From Gemmatimonadales bacterium (GTDB lineage: Bacteria; Gemmatimonadota; Gemmatimonadetes; Longimicrobiales; Gaopeijiaceae), in assembly GCA_020344755.1 (NCBI GenBank), contig CP070829.1, positions 671,217 to 733,124 of the forward strand: DNA of 61,908 nt, given 5' to 3'. The notes under the pieces are model-generated. The model was not told where the DNA came from. It made no database searches and worked only from the letters and a program-made list of their open reading frames with translations. A program made the position numbers and the translations under genes. Below, piece by piece: positions 9,297 through 18,441 of the stretch. The number at the start of each line of letters is the position of its first letter. The first letter of the stretch is position 1.

Positions 9297-9556
9297 GTCC
9301 GCTCCTTGGCTCTGTTGGGTTCACGATCCTCGGGGGCTACGTCGGCCTCGTCACTGTGGCGCTCGAAGCCTCGACACGCCAGGACGGGAAGTCCCGGATA
9401 CCGGCGAAAGGACGGATCCAGGCGGGATCGGCCGCAGAGGTAGAACGACGAGCCGCGACGATTCTCCACCACCCGCATGTGAGCGCACACGCTGCACAGG
9501 CCCACCCGTGGATCCGGTGTCGCCTGTACCGCATCACCCGCCGCCGGCGGCCTCAC
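9293..9556 (-). CDS. Small four-cysteine protein, probably zinc-binding
   Basis: 87 residues from a GTG at 9556. It has cysteines at 21, 24, 41 and 61 in the arrangement C-x2-C-x16-C-x19-C, set in GLCSVCAHMRVV, FYLCGRS and LPVLACRGFE. This looks like a small structural zinc-binding or redox protein, of a type I recall as conserved and uncharacterised in several high-GC phyla. Its GTG overlaps the stop of pgeF (GTGA) and its TGA overlaps the ATG of the OsmC-family gene (ATGA), so the three are translationally coupled. No transmembrane segment is seen. Function unknown; a thiol or oxidative stress role is suggested only by its neighbours. Confidence 0.8.
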   Translation of the reverse strand: MRPPAAGDAVQATPDPRVGLCSVCAHMRVVENRRGSSFYLCGRSRLDPSFRRYPGLPVLACRGFERHSDEADVAPEDREPNRAKERT

Positions 9557-10311
9557 GCCGACACCCCCAGAAAGGCCACCTGCCGCCCGGCATCACCCCC
9601 TCGGTGGGAGAAGAAGGGGCTCCCGCCGCAAAGCGTGCATAGGGTGGAGCGGGAGATTTGCCCGTGCGGCACGCCCAGGGTGATGGCCCGCTGGACCAGG
9701 TTCGCCCGTAAGTCCAGTGGGAACGGGATCTCTCGGCGGGGCTCCCCGAGCGCGGCATGTACCTCGGGACCCACCTCGTAACACTGCCCGCAGATGCTCG
9801 GACCGAAATGCACGTGGAGTGCCTCGGGTCCCGGCCCCAGCCGGTCCCGGAAGGACCCGATGGCCACCTCCAGGATTCCCGCCGCAGCGCCCCGCCACCC
9901 GGCATGCACCATCGCCACACTCCGCCGCTCGGGATCCAGGAGATAGACGGGTACGCAATCCGCCACGGTCACTGCCAACAGCAGACCGGGGACCCGGGTG
10001 AGGTGCCCGTCCGCAGGCGGTGCCAGGTGGAGTCCGGCGAGGGGCTCGGCATGCAGCCGGACGGTGGCCCCGTGTACCTGCCGGGAGTGGACGATACCCT
10101 TCACCGGAAGCGCCTGCATCAGTGCCTCCCAGCGGGACACGGCGGGGCCGGTGGGGCCCTGCCCGAAGAGGGCGAAGTCCCCATCGCTCCCGCCTCGGGA
10201 CAGGGTGACGCCCTGGACCAGCCAAGGCCACCGTTCACTCCATTCCGTGTGGACCAGCGTGCCCGGCGCGCTCCCGGCCCCTTCTTCGACGCTGTGCGGT
10301 TCGTGGACCAT
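9553..10311 (-). CDS. pgeF: Peptidoglycan editing factor PgeF / multicopper polyphenol oxidase-like (YfiH, DUF152)
   Basis: 252 residues, cytoplasmic. Family members have been described as purine nucleoside phosphorylases/adenosine deaminases and as an editor that keeps L-Ser out of peptidoglycan stem peptides. The metal-site blocks are present: HSRQVHGATV, TVADCVPVYLLDP and VHAGWRG, followed by GPSICGQCYEVG near the C-terminus. ATG 10311 gives normal family length. It is the first gene of a minus-strand three-gene unit with 4-nt overlaps (pgeF, four-Cys protein, OsmC selenoprotein candidate). It diverges from sucA across 178 bp in which I see no convincing promoter boxes. Confidence 0.92.
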   Translation of the reverse strand: MVHEPHSVEEGAGSAPGTLVHTEWSERWPWLVQGVTLSRGGSDGDFALFGQGPTGPAVSRWEALMQALPVKGIVHSRQVHGATVRLHAEPLAGLHLAPPADGHLTRVPGLLLAVTVADCVPVYLLDPERRSVAMVHAGWRGAAAGILEVAIGSFRDRLGPGPEALHVHFGPSICGQCYEVGPEVHAALGEPRREIPFPLDLRANLVQRAITLGVPHGQISRSTLCTLCGGSPFFSHRGGDAGRQVAFLGVSA

Positions 10312-10489
10312 GGGGCTGAGGTTACCGAAATCGCTCTCGCGGAACCACCGCGCAGGGGGACGGTCTGGAATGGATCCTGTGTGGCGGCAGCCATGTAGTC
10401 TGTGTTGGCGAGACGCTATTCTTCATAGCTTTACCACGCCCCATGACCGTCCCTCCGCCCCACTCGCCCCGGCGGGTGGCCACCTCTCC

Positions 10490-13339
10490 ATGAGCGACAC
10501 CTTCTTCGATCAGCAGAACGCCGCCTACGCTCAGCTGCTCTACGAGGAATACGCCCGGAACCCCGAGGCCGTCCCCGAGGAGTGGCGACAGTTTTTCTCG
10601 CAGGGTCCGGACGCAGCCCAGGCCTCCGGCCTACTCCCTCCCGAGGGCGTGGCCCGAAACGGTGGGGTGGTTTCCACCGCCCCTTCTCCGGAACCCTCCC
10701 CTCGTCCGGCCGAGTCGGGGGACGCCGCCGAGCTGGACCAGCTGAAGTCCCTCCTACCCGTGGTGGCCCGGGCGGCCTCGTTCGTCCAAGCCTACCGGGA
10801 TCACGGGCACATGCTCGCGAAGATCGACCCCCTGGGGTCACCCCCTCCGGGCCATCCGCAGCTCGACCCTGCGTTCTTCGGAACCAGCATGGAGGAACTC
10901 GCCCGGGTGCCCGGATCCGTGGTGATGGATGGCGCTCAAGAGGAGGAGTCCCTGGCGCAGGTCCTTGAACGCCTGCGCGAAACGTACGCCGGCCATATCG
11001 GGTTCGAGTTCGAGCACATCGAGGACCCGCAGCGGGTCCGCTGGCTCTGGGCGCAGGTGGAGTCCGGCGACCATACCCGCGAACTGGACCGGGACGAGAA
11101 GATCTGGCTGCTCCGGCGGCTCTCGGAAGTGGAGGGATTCGAGCAGTTCCTGCACCGGGCCTACCTGGGCCAGAAGCGCTTCTCGCTCGAGGGCACGGAC
11201 ATGTTGGTGCCCATGTTGGACCTGGCTCTCGAGGAAGCGACGAATCGCGGTGGCCGGCGCGTGGTCCTCGGTATGGCGCACCGCGGTCGTCTCAACGTCC
11301 TCGCCCACACCCTGGGCGTCCCCTACGAGGACATGCTCGCGGAATTCGAGGGACAGAGCGGTGGGGCCCTGCATGTGGCCGGGACCGGAGACGTGAAGTA
11401 CCACCACGGAGCCGAGGGGGACTACAGCCTCAGGGGAGGTGGCAGCATCGCCGTGACGCTGACCCCCAACCCCAGCCACCTGGAGTTCGTCAACCCCGTT
11501 GTCATGGGTGCGGCCCGGGCTCTCCAGTATGCCGAACAGGCTTTGGGTGCGCAGCCGGACCCGGATGTCGTCGTGCCGATCCTGATCCACGGTGACGCAG
11601 CCTTCGCCGCCGAGGGCGTGGTGGCCGAGTCGCTCAACATGGCCCGCCTCAAGGGCTACAGTGTGGGGGGGACCATTCACGTCATCGCCAACAACCAGAT
11701 CGGGTTCACCACCACCCCCGGCGAGGGTCGCTCCACCCGTTACGCATCCGACCTGGCCAAGGGCTTCGACATCCCCATCCTCCACGTCAATGCCGACCGG
11801 CCGGAGGCGTGTGTCGCAGCTGTTCGGTTGGCCATGGCCTACCGGGATCAGTATCACGACGACGTGGTGATCGATCTGGTGGGCTACCGTCGCCACGGCC
11901 ACAACGAGGGAGACGAGCCGGCGTACACCCAGCCGGGTCTCTACCAGATCATCAATGCCCACCCCGCGGTACGGTCGCAGTGGGCCATGCAGCTCGTCAC
12001 TGAAGGGGTCCTGACGAACGACGAAGCCAATGCCCTGAACGAGGCGGCCCTGGCCGGTGTTCGTGAAGCGCAGGACCGGGTGAAGAGCGGGGACTGGAAG
12101 AAAGCGTCGGACGACCCACCGGCCGAGGAAGAAGAGAACTCCGGACCAGCGATTCGGTCCAATCCGGACACACGGGTGGCTCTAGAGGTACTTCGGCAGG
12201 TGAACGAGGCATCCATCGCGGTGCCCGACGGGTTCACGGTCCACCCCAAGCTCGAGCGACAGCTCCGAAGGCGGACGGAGGAGTTCGGATTGGGCACGAG
12301 CCTGGACTGGGCCTACGCGGAGGCGTTGTCCCTCGGCTCTCTCCTTTTGGACGACTTCGCGGTCCGTCTCTCCGGCCAGGACTCCCAGCGAGGTACGTTC
12401 TCACAACGGCACCTGGTGCTCCATGACGCGGAGACCTCCGACACGCATACGCCTCTGTCCACCCTCGAGAGCGGACGCCTCGAGGTATTCAACTCCCCCC
12501 TCACCGAGGCTGCTGTGGTGGGCTTCGAGTACGGATACTCGGTTGCCGCCCAGCACGACCTGATCCTCTGGGAAGGTCAGTTCGGGGATTTCGTGAACGT
12601 GGCCCAGGTGGCCATCGACCAGTTCATTGCGGCGGGCCGCGAGAAGTGGGGGCAGGAGAGCAATCTGACCCTGCTCCTTCCGCACGGAATGGAGGGTCAG
12701 GGACCGGAGCATTCGTCCGCACGCCTCGAGCGCTTCCTCCAACTGTGCGCCGAGGACAACATTCGCGTTGCCTACCCCACCACCCCGGCCCAGTACTTCC
12801 ACCTCTTGCGGCGGCAGGCCATGGCACGTCCCGGCAGACCGCTGGTGGTGATGACACCCAAGAGCCTGCTGCGACTCCCCGCGGCGAGCTCCACCGTCGC
12901 TGAGTTGGCGGAGGGTCGCTTCTTCCCCGTCCTCGACGACCCCACGATGTCGGACCGGCGGGACCAGGTCCAGCGCCTGGTCCTCTGCTCGGGCAAGATC
13001 TTCTACGACCTACAGGGGCTGAACCGGCGACGCGAAGCCGACACCACCGCGGTGGCTCGCGTGGAGGAGCTGTATCCCTTCCCGAAGGCCGCTCTGGGCG
13101 AGTTGCTCGCGGCCTATCCGAGCCTGGAAGAGGTGATCTGGACCCAGGAGGAACCCCGAAACATGGGCGCCCTCGCCTACATCGGCCAACGGCTCCGGGC
13201 CGTGGTCCCGCGAACGATCCCGCTTCGGCAAGTCTCCCGCCCCGAGCGGGCGAGCCCCGCGGAGGGGAAGCCCAAGGACCACGCCCGGGAACAGTCCCGC
13301 ATCGTGCACGAGGCCCTGGACCTGGAGCCGGAAGGCTAG
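10490..13339 (+). CDS. sucA: 2-oxoglutarate dehydrogenase E1 component
   Basis: 949-residue thiamine-diphosphate enzyme, the first subunit of the 2-oxoglutarate dehydrogenase complex of the TCA cycle. It opens with MSDTFFDQQNAAYAQLLYEE, the short N-terminal segment that contacts the other subunits. The DPLG segment, the active-site HRGRLNVLA block, GDAAFAAEGVVAE (TPP/Mg site) and the C-terminal RPERASPAEG...EQSRIVHEAL block follow in the family order. ATG 10490 is chosen because the protein family starts there; the ~490 nt of open frame upstream overlaps pgeF on the other strand and is not plausible coding sequence. No E2 (sucB) gene follows; the next gene is on the opposite strand, so E2 must be elsewhere. 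Confidence 0.96.
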   Translation: MSDTFFDQQNAAYAQLLYEEYARNPEAVPEEWRQFFSQGPDAAQASGLLPPEGVARNGGVVSTAPSPEPSPRPAESGDAAELDQLKSLLPVVARAASFVQAYRDHGHMLAKIDPLGSPPPGHPQLDPAFFGTSMEELARVPGSVVMDGAQEEESLAQVLERLRETYAGHIGFEFEHIEDPQRVRWLWAQVESGDHTRELDRDEKIWLLRRLSEVEGFEQFLHRAYLGQKRFSLEGTDMLVPMLDLALEEATNRGGRRVVLGMAHRGRLNVLAHTLGVPYEDMLAEFEGQSGGALHVAGTGDVKYHHGAEGDYSLRGGGSIAVTLTPNPSHLEFVNPVVMGAARALQYAEQALGAQPDPDVVVPILIHGDAAFAAEGVVAESLNMARLKGYSVGGTIHVIANNQIGFTTTPGEGRSTRYASDLAKGFDIPILHVNADRPEACVAAVRLAMAYRDQYHDDVVIDLVGYRRHGHNEGDEPAYTQPGLYQIINAHPAVRSQWAMQLVTEGVLTNDEANALNEAALAGVREAQDRVKSGDWKKASDDPPAEEEENSGPAIRSNPDTRVALEVLRQVNEASIAVPDGFTVHPKLERQLRRRTEEFGLGTSLDWAYAEALSLGSLLLDDFAVRLSGQDSQRGTFSQRHLVLHDAETSDTHTPLSTLESGRLEVFNSPLTEAAVVGFEYGYSVAAQHDLILWEGQFGDFVNVAQVAIDQFIAAGREKWGQESNLTLLLPHGMEGQGPEHSSARLERFLQLCAEDNIRVAYPTTPAQYFHLLRRQAMARPGRPLVVMTPKSLLRLPAASSTVAELAEGRFFPVLDDPTMSDRRDQVQRLVLCSGKIFYDLQGLNRRREADTTAVARVEELYPFPKAALGELLAAYPSLEEVIWTQEEPRNMGALAYIGQRLRAVVPRTIPLRQVSRPERASPAEGKPKDHAREQSRIVHEALDLEPEG

Positions 13340-13513
13340 CCTTCGCGGGAGCTCGAGGGCCCCGGGGAATCAGCGCGGTCTAGAGGTCCCCGGAAGGTCG
13401 ACGCCCCCCATGGGACAGGGCTCCCCGCGGCATCCGTGGCCCTGGCGGTTCAGGCTGCCCGGCACCACCACGGCCTGGACCCGCCGGACGGCCTGGATGT
13501 GCCGCGATCTTCC

Positions 13514-13996
13514 TCAATGCTCGGTCTCGTCAACCGCCTCGCCGGACGCGGATCCATGGCCGATCCCCTCCCGCGTCCTGCGGGCCCAGTCGATGACGAC
13601 TTGCCGCTCCTCGTCCGTGATTCGCGCCTCCGGGTGGCCCAGCATGTAGCTCCGCAGAGGCATCTCGCGCTCCTCCACGTACTCCTCCAACTCCTCCAAC
13701 AGATGATCCTGCCGGTCCGGTGCCACCGTTCCCCAAGTCGAGAGGTTCAGGTGCTCCCGGCCCTCTTCCACATGGTGGACCAGCCACCACGACACGGGGG
13801 CCACACGGGAGTACCACGGCCACTCCGTGGAATGTGTGTGGCAGTCTGCGCACGCCCGCTCTACGATGTCCGCTACACGGGAGTCCTGTATCACCAGCGG
13901 CTGCTCCTCCGGCGGATTCGTCCGCGCCAGGGGCAGCAGCTGCATGACCACCAGGGCCAGCGCCGCGAAGCTGACAGCCTTCATTCCGTTACCCAT
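13514..13996 (-). CDS. Haem-binding domain protein (exported, CxxCH)
   Basis: 160 residues with an N-terminal hydrophobic segment (about 5-24) that serves as signal peptide or anchor. A single c-type haem motif CADCH lies at 49-53, followed by the family's STEWPWYSRVAPVSWWL region. This matches the haem-binding domain proteins (PF14376 type) found in the periplasm of many Gram-negatives; the partner is unknown. ATG 13996 is used; a second Met four codons on (13984) is also possible. It diverges from the LuxR-type regulator at 14170, with 173 bp between them. Confidence 0.85.
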   Translation of the reverse strand: MGNGMKAVSFAALALVVMQLLPLARTNPPEEQPLVIQDSRVADIVERACADCHTHSTEWPWYSRVAPVSWWLVHHVEEGREHLNLSTWGTVAPDRQDHLLEELEEYVEEREMPLRSYMLGHPEARITDEERQVVIDWARRTREGIGHGSASGEAVDETEH

Positions 13997-14169
13997 GCTA
14001 CTTTGATCCGTCCTGCGTGATGAGTGGTGTCTCGGCGATCCCGACCGACCCAGGACGCCCGGCGACCCGATTCACTTCCACGAAGCCGGGCAGCGCGGCC
14101 TGATCTGGTGGTATTATGGGGAGATTTGAACGAGCCGCACTATCCGTCATTTGCGGGACGTCCATGTAA

Positions 14170-14718
14170 ATGCAAGAATATCAACGCGATAGCGGTGGTG
14201 TTCGCCTCGCCATCTGGTTCTTGTGCGGTGTGGCGGTCCTGGTTGCCACCGACCTCGTCCTGGACGACCGGGCAGGCGCCGACCCCGCCCATCTCCTCCT
14301 GGAGGGTCTCCTGATGGCCGTCTCGCTGGGCGGCGCCCTTTGGCTTTGGCTCACCCTCCGGCGGGCCCGTATGGAGGTGGACACCTTGGAGCACGACGTG
14401 GCGTTCGCCCGGGCCGAGGCCCTCCGCTGGCGGGACGAGGCCAGGGACGCGCTCCGCGGGCTGGGGGTCAGTATCGGAAAACAGTTCCAGCGCTGGGACC
14501 TCACCCCCGCGGAGCGTGCGGTCGCTCTCCTCCTCCTCAAGGGGCTGAGCCACAAGGAAGTCGCTCGCGTGCGCAGGGTATCGGAACGCACCGTCCGACA
14601 GCAGGCCCGGGAGGTCTATCGAAAAGCCGGGCTGGGGGGACGCTCGGAGCTGTCCGCGTTCTTCCTCGAGGACCTGCTGGTCCCCACCGGGTCAGGGGCG
14701 GTGGATGAGCGGAGTTGA
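14170..14718 (+). CDS. Membrane-anchored LuxR-type HTH regulator
   Basis: 182 residues. Two predicted transmembrane helices (about 12-30 and 42-62) are followed by a short helical linker rich in Arg/Glu (65-100) and a LuxR/GerE-type helix-turn-helix at 110-170 (LTPAERAVALLLLKGLSHKEVARVRRVSERTVRQQ, given here as two joined stretches). There is no receiver, PAS or other sensory domain, so any signal is presumably sensed through the membrane part. A TATTAT at 14112-14117 could be a -10 box, but no good -35 is seen. It diverges from the haem-binding gene and converges on the M28 peptidase gene. Targets unknown. Confidence 0.8.
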   Translation: MQEYQRDSGGVRLAIWFLCGVAVLVATDLVLDDRAGADPAHLLLEGLLMAVSLGGALWLWLTLRRARMEVDTLEHDVAFARAEALRWRDEARDALRGLGVSIGKQFQRWDLTPAERAVALLLLKGLSHKEVARVRRVSERTVRQQAREVYRKAGLGGRSELSAFFLEDLLVPTGSGAVDERS

Positions 14719-14726
14719 CGCCCCTC

Positions 14727-16103
14727 TCAAGGCCGAATCTGCCGGGTAGGGAATACCACCACGGATTCGTTCCCGTCGATTCCCACGGCGGCGACCCCGA
14801 ACAGGTAGTTGTCGATCACCATGTTCTCCACCGTGAAGCGCGTCTCTCTTCCCACCCAGCGGGAATGCTCCCACTGGGGAGACGTGGTGTCCCGCCAGTA
14901 GACCTTGTATCCCGCCAACCCGGGGTGCTCCACCGCGTCCCAGCTGAGGGTGGTGGATGGGCGGACCGCGCCCCCGATCCCCACGTTCGCCGGGGCCGGT
15001 GGAGCCCAGGCCAGCGCCGCCAGGACCGAGGCGTTCACGGCTGTGAGCCGCGCCGCGTAGGCGAAGTCCACGTGCTCCAGGACGTCACCGTACTGGATTC
15101 CATCCTCCGTCCGGATGTCCTGGTGCTGCCAGATGTAGTTCTCATGGGTCTCCATGATCCGCACCCCCGGAAATCCAGCGTTGTTGAAGGGGGTGTGGTG
15201 CCCGCCACGTCCGAACCGGTCGAGGCGGTAGACCATGACGGCGTCCAGGTTGGTGAAATAGGTATCGGTGATCCGGTCCACGTAGCGAGCGACCTGGCGG
15301 GACGGCCCGTCCACCTCGCCGCCGTAGCGACGATAGTCCCACCGCTCGGGCCGGTACTCGTCCAACGGCACGGCTTGTGAGAAGACCCGGAAGGTGGAGT
15401 TGTCGATGACTCCGTCGATCCCCCGGATGTTGCCGATCATGTCGTTGTTGAGGACCGCACTGATCTCCCAGCCCTCCTCCCGGGCCATCTCGGCCATGTG
15501 CTGGCCACCGAAGAGGCCTTGTTCCTCCCCCGACAGGCCCGCGAAGACCACGGAGGCGGAGAAGGGCCCGTGTTCGGTGAGGAGGCGGGCGGCCTCGAGT
15601 ACTCCGGCCATCCCGGACGCGTTGTCGTTGGCGCCCGGGGCATCCACCTCACCGTCAGACCCGTCGGAAGCCCGGGAGTCGATATCGCCGCTCATGATCA
15701 CGTACCGATTCGGCTCGATCGTGCCCCTCAGGACGGCGTACACGTTCACGACCCAGGTGTCCTGTCGAATCCGGCTCCGGGGATCTCCCTCCACCAGGGT
15801 CCGCTGGTACCGGACTTCCAGACACCCCCCGCACGCTTCCGAGATCCGGTCGAACTCGGACTTGATCCACCGCCGGGCTGCACCGATGCCCCGGGTCTCC
15901 GAGAGGGTGTCGGACAGGGTGCTTCGAGTCCCGAAGCCCACGAGGGCGGTGATGTCCGCCTCGATGCGCTCCGGCGAAGCCGCCTCCACGATCTCATGGA
16001 TTCGGGGGTCCACGGCGGGCGGAACGGCTGACTCCTGCGCCATCGCCGGTGCACCTGCAGTGGCCAGGAGAAGAGGGGACAGCAGTCGGTACAGGTTCGT
16101 CAC
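14727..16103 (-). CDS. M28-family zinc metallopeptidase, exported, with C-terminal Fn3-like domain
   Basis: 458 residues with a signal peptide (1-22, ending AMAQ). The aminopeptidase core has GANDNASG (157-164), LSGEEQGLFGG (190-200), LNNDMIGN and GGHHTPFNNAGF, supplying the Asp, Glu, Asp and His zinc ligands of M28. The first motif, normally G-H-x-D-S, reads GDIDSR at 139-144, so the usual first His ligand is Asp140 (codon GAT at this position in the window). Residues ~370-458 look like a fibronectin type III module ending in a hydrophobic strand. It lies 59 bp downstream of the quinone oxidoreductase gene on the same strand. It is probably secreted to scavenge peptides, if active. Confidence 0.87.
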   Translation of the reverse strand: MTNLYRLLSPLLLATAGAPAMAQESAVPPAVDPRIHEIVEAASPERIEADITALVGFGTRSTLSDTLSETRGIGAARRWIKSEFDRISEACGGCLEVRYQRTLVEGDPRSRIRQDTWVVNVYAVLRGTIEPNRYVIMSGDIDSRASDGSDGEVDAPGANDNASGMAGVLEAARLLTEHGPFSASVVFAGLSGEEQGLFGGQHMAEMAREEGWEISAVLNNDMIGNIRGIDGVIDNSTFRVFSQAVPLDEYRPERWDYRRYGGEVDGPSRQVARYVDRITDTYFTNLDAVMVYRLDRFGRGGHHTPFNNAGFPGVRIMETHENYIWQHQDIRTEDGIQYGDVLEHVDFAYAARLTAVNASVLAALAWAPPAPANVGIGGAVRPSTTLSWDAVEHPGLAGYKVYWRDTTSPQWEHSRWVGRETRFTVENMVIDNYLFGVAAVGIDGNESVVVFPTRQIRP

Positions 16104-16162
16104 GAGTCCTCCGAGGGTACGCTCCGGAAGGCGCGAGCGGGGCGCGGCAGCCCCACGCCGGC

Positions 16163-17158
16163 CTACCAGACAATCAAGAGCTTTCCGAAGTTGAGATTCG
16201 TCTCCATGTGGCGATGCGCTTCCGGCGCCTGCTCCGGGGTGAAGGTACGGTCCACCACCGGCTTCATGCGCCCTTCAGTCAGGGCCGCCAGTGCGACACG
16301 GCCAAATCTCTGGGCGAGCGTCGCTTTCTCCTCCATGGGCCGGGCCCGCAGGACCGTTCCGGTGATGGACCCTCGCTTCGCCATGAGTCCTCGCAGGCTC
16401 AGAGTCGCTTCCGCGCCGCCCGTGACCCCCACCGTGATGATCCGGCCTCCTGCCGCCAGGCTCCTCACGTTCTCAGAGAGATAGGGCCCCCCGACCAGAT
16501 CCAGGATCACGTCCACCCCGCGCCCGTCCGTGAGATCCAGGACGGCGTCGCTCCACCCATCCGCCCCACCCTGGACCCCGTGCTCCAGTCCGAGCTCCCG
16601 GGCCCGCCTCAGTTTCTCGAGGGTCCGGGAGGTCCCGAAGGTCCGCGCCCCGGACCAACGGGCGAGCTGCAGTGCTGCCGTCCCCACTCCGCTCCCGACC
16701 GCGTGGATCAGGACCGACTCCCCAGCCTCGAGACCCATCTGGGCCATCAGGGCGTCGAAGGCCGTCAGGTAGGCCTCCGGAATGGCCCCCGCCTCCACCA
16801 GGTCCATCCCGTCCGGAGTCGAGATGGCCTCGCGCTCGTGCACCACCACGTACTGCGCATAGGCGCCCCCGCCGGTGATCCCCATCACCGGGTCCCCTAC
16901 GTTCCACGAAGATACGCCGGCGCCGAGCGCCGCGACCCTCCCCGAGTATTCGAGTCCGAGGATGTTCTCCGGAAACCCCGGAGGCACCGGGTACCGTCCC
17001 CTCCGCTGAAGGAGATCGGCCCGATTCACACCGGACGCCGCGACCTCCACCAGGATCTGACCGGGCCCGGGTCCCGGGCGCGGAGTGTCCGCCGTCACGA
17101 GCACGTCCGGCTCGCCCCGGCCGATCATGAGCACCGCCCGCATGGTCGGCTGATTCAT
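16163..17158 (-). CDS. NAD(P)H:quinone oxidoreductase, zinc-independent MDR (PIG3/QOR type)
   Basis: 331 residues of the medium-chain dehydrogenase/reductase superfamily. It reduces quinones or enones with NADPH in the cytoplasm. The N-terminal GroES-like part contains ASGVNRADLLQRRGRYPVP and GLEYSGRV, typical of PIG3-like quinone reductases. The nucleotide-binding AVGSGVGTAALQLARW follows, and the protein ends in the family-typical NLNFGKLLIVW. There are no zinc ligands. The frame extends to 17221, but that would reach almost into the divergent gene at 17241, so ATG 17158 (MNQPTM) is preferred. It may be co-transcribed with the M28 peptidase gene 59 bp downstream. Confidence 0.9.
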   Translation of the reverse strand: MNQPTMRAVLMIGRGEPDVLVTADTPRPGPGPGQILVEVAASGVNRADLLQRRGRYPVPPGFPENILGLEYSGRVAALGAGVSSWNVGDPVMGITGGGAYAQYVVVHEREAISTPDGMDLVEAGAIPEAYLTAFDALMAQMGLEAGESVLIHAVGSGVGTAALQLARWSGARTFGTSRTLEKLRRARELGLEHGVQGGADGWSDAVLDLTDGRGVDVILDLVGGPYLSENVRSLAAGGRIITVGVTGGAEATLSLRGLMAKRGSITGTVLRARPMEEKATLAQRFGRVALAALTEGRMKPVVDRTFTPEQAPEAHRHMETNLNFGKLLIVW

Positions 17159-17240
17159 CGATGGACCGAAATCCCTTTCTGCCGGGTTCGAGAGTCGTAC
17201 CTTGAGCGCATAAGCGCTCACTCCGTCACTCGAGTCCCCC

Positions 17241-17495
17241 GTGTTCTACCAGATCCTTTCCCTGACCGGCGCCGCTCTCATTCTGCTGGCCTACGTCGCC
17301 AACCAACGCGGGCGGTTGGGACCGCGCAATGCAACCTACAACGTCATGAACCTCGTTGGGGCCCTCCTCCTCCTCTGGGTGGCTGTCGCGGACTGGCGAT
17401 GGGGGTTCATCCTCCTGGAGGCGGTTTGGGCTTTGGTCTCGATCCCGCCCCTGCTGCGGAGCGGCCGACCGGCCTCCCGACCGGCCTCCGGGTGA
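17241..17495 (+). CDS. Small two-helix membrane protein, CBU_0592-like
   Basis: 84 residues from GTG 17241. Three hydrophobic stretches (about 3-19, 37-51, 55-72) and the pattern LSLTGAALILLAYVANQRG...YNVMNLVGALLLLW match the short CBU_0592-type membrane proteins, whose function is unknown. Its stop is followed after one base by the ATG of the DnaQ-like exonuclease, so the two are probably co-transcribed. It diverges from the quinone oxidoreductase. Confidence 0.78.
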   Translation: MFYQILSLTGAALILLAYVANQRGRLGPRNATYNVMNLVGALLLLWVAVADWRWGFILLEAVWALVSIPPLLRSGRPASRPASG

Positions 17496-17496
17496 T

Positions 17497-18273
17497 ATGC
17501 GCCTTCCCCTCGAGTTGGATCGGCCCCTCGTCTTCTTCGACCTGGAGACCACCGGACTCCGGGTCGGTGAAGACCGCATCGTAGAGATGGCTCTCATCCG
17601 TCTGACTCCCCAGGGGGACGTCATGGAACGGGTGCGTCGATTCAATCCGGGCATCCCCATTCCCGCTGAGGCGACCGCCGTCCACGGCATCACGGACGCA
17701 GACGTGGCGGACGAGGCCCCGTTCCCCAGCCGCGCTCGGGCGCTGGCCCGGCTCCTGGAGGGGTGCGACCTGGCCGGTTTCAATATCCGGCGGTTCGACC
17801 TCCCCATGCTGGAGGCAGAGTTCGCCCGGTGCGGAGTGGAATTCGACGTTCGGAATCGTCGAATCCTGGACATGCAGACCATCTTCCACCGGGAGGAACC
17901 CAGGGATCTCACGGCCGCCGCCCGCTACTACCTGGGTCGGGAACACCCAGAGGCCCATACCGCCCTCGGCGACATCCGCACCACGGCGGCGGTGCTCTCT
18001 GCCCAGATGCAGCGATACGCCCACCTGCCCCAGGACCTGGACGGCCTCCACCGCTATTGCGACGAGCACGCCCCCTATGACGGCCTCCTGGGTCAGTGGT
18101 TCAGGGTGACCGACGAGGGGCTGATCCTCCGAAAGGGCAAACACGAGGGCCGGTTCCTGGAGGACGTGGCCCGAGAGGACGCCGGCTACCTGGAGTGGAT
18201 CCTCCGGCTCGAGGACACACGGGTCCAGGTGGCCCAGGCGATTCAGAACGCGCTCGAGAGCCTGGGGCGCTGA
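17497..18273 (+). CDS. DnaQ-like DEDDh 3'-5' exonuclease
   Basis: 258 residues. Exo I is FFDLETTG at 13-20 (Asp/Glu), Exo II lies in GFNIRRFDLPML, and Exo III has HTALGDIRTT with the His and Asp, so the DEDDh active site is complete. The length and a C-terminal extension of ~75 residues (DEHAPYDGLLGQWF...GKHEGRFLEDVA) match the standalone exonucleases that Gemmatimonadota-like genomes carry beside the polymerase proofreading subunit. The extension resembles the small domain that reads FxxGKHKG in related nucleases. ATG 17497 is chosen over upstream Mets because they overlap the preceding gene out of frame. Confidence 0.9.
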   Translation: MRLPLELDRPLVFFDLETTGLRVGEDRIVEMALIRLTPQGDVMERVRRFNPGIPIPAEATAVHGITDADVADEAPFPSRARALARLLEGCDLAGFNIRRFDLPMLEAEFARCGVEFDVRNRRILDMQTIFHREEPRDLTAAARYYLGREHPEAHTALGDIRTTAAVLSAQMQRYAHLPQDLDGLHRYCDEHAPYDGLLGQWFRVTDEGLILRKGKHEGRFLEDVAREDAGYLEWILRLEDTRVQVAQAIQNALESLGR

Positions 18274-18441
18274 GGGCCCCGGAGGCGGGACGCCGATCGG
18301 ACGGCACCCAAGCCGGCCTCCGGTGCCGCCTCCGGCCGTCTCCATCCCCCGCGGGTGTTACTACTGCGGCCCCGGGTTGCCGATGCAAGCGGCCGAATCT
18401 ACGGTAACGCTCCACCATCGCGATCCCACACTGGAGGACCT

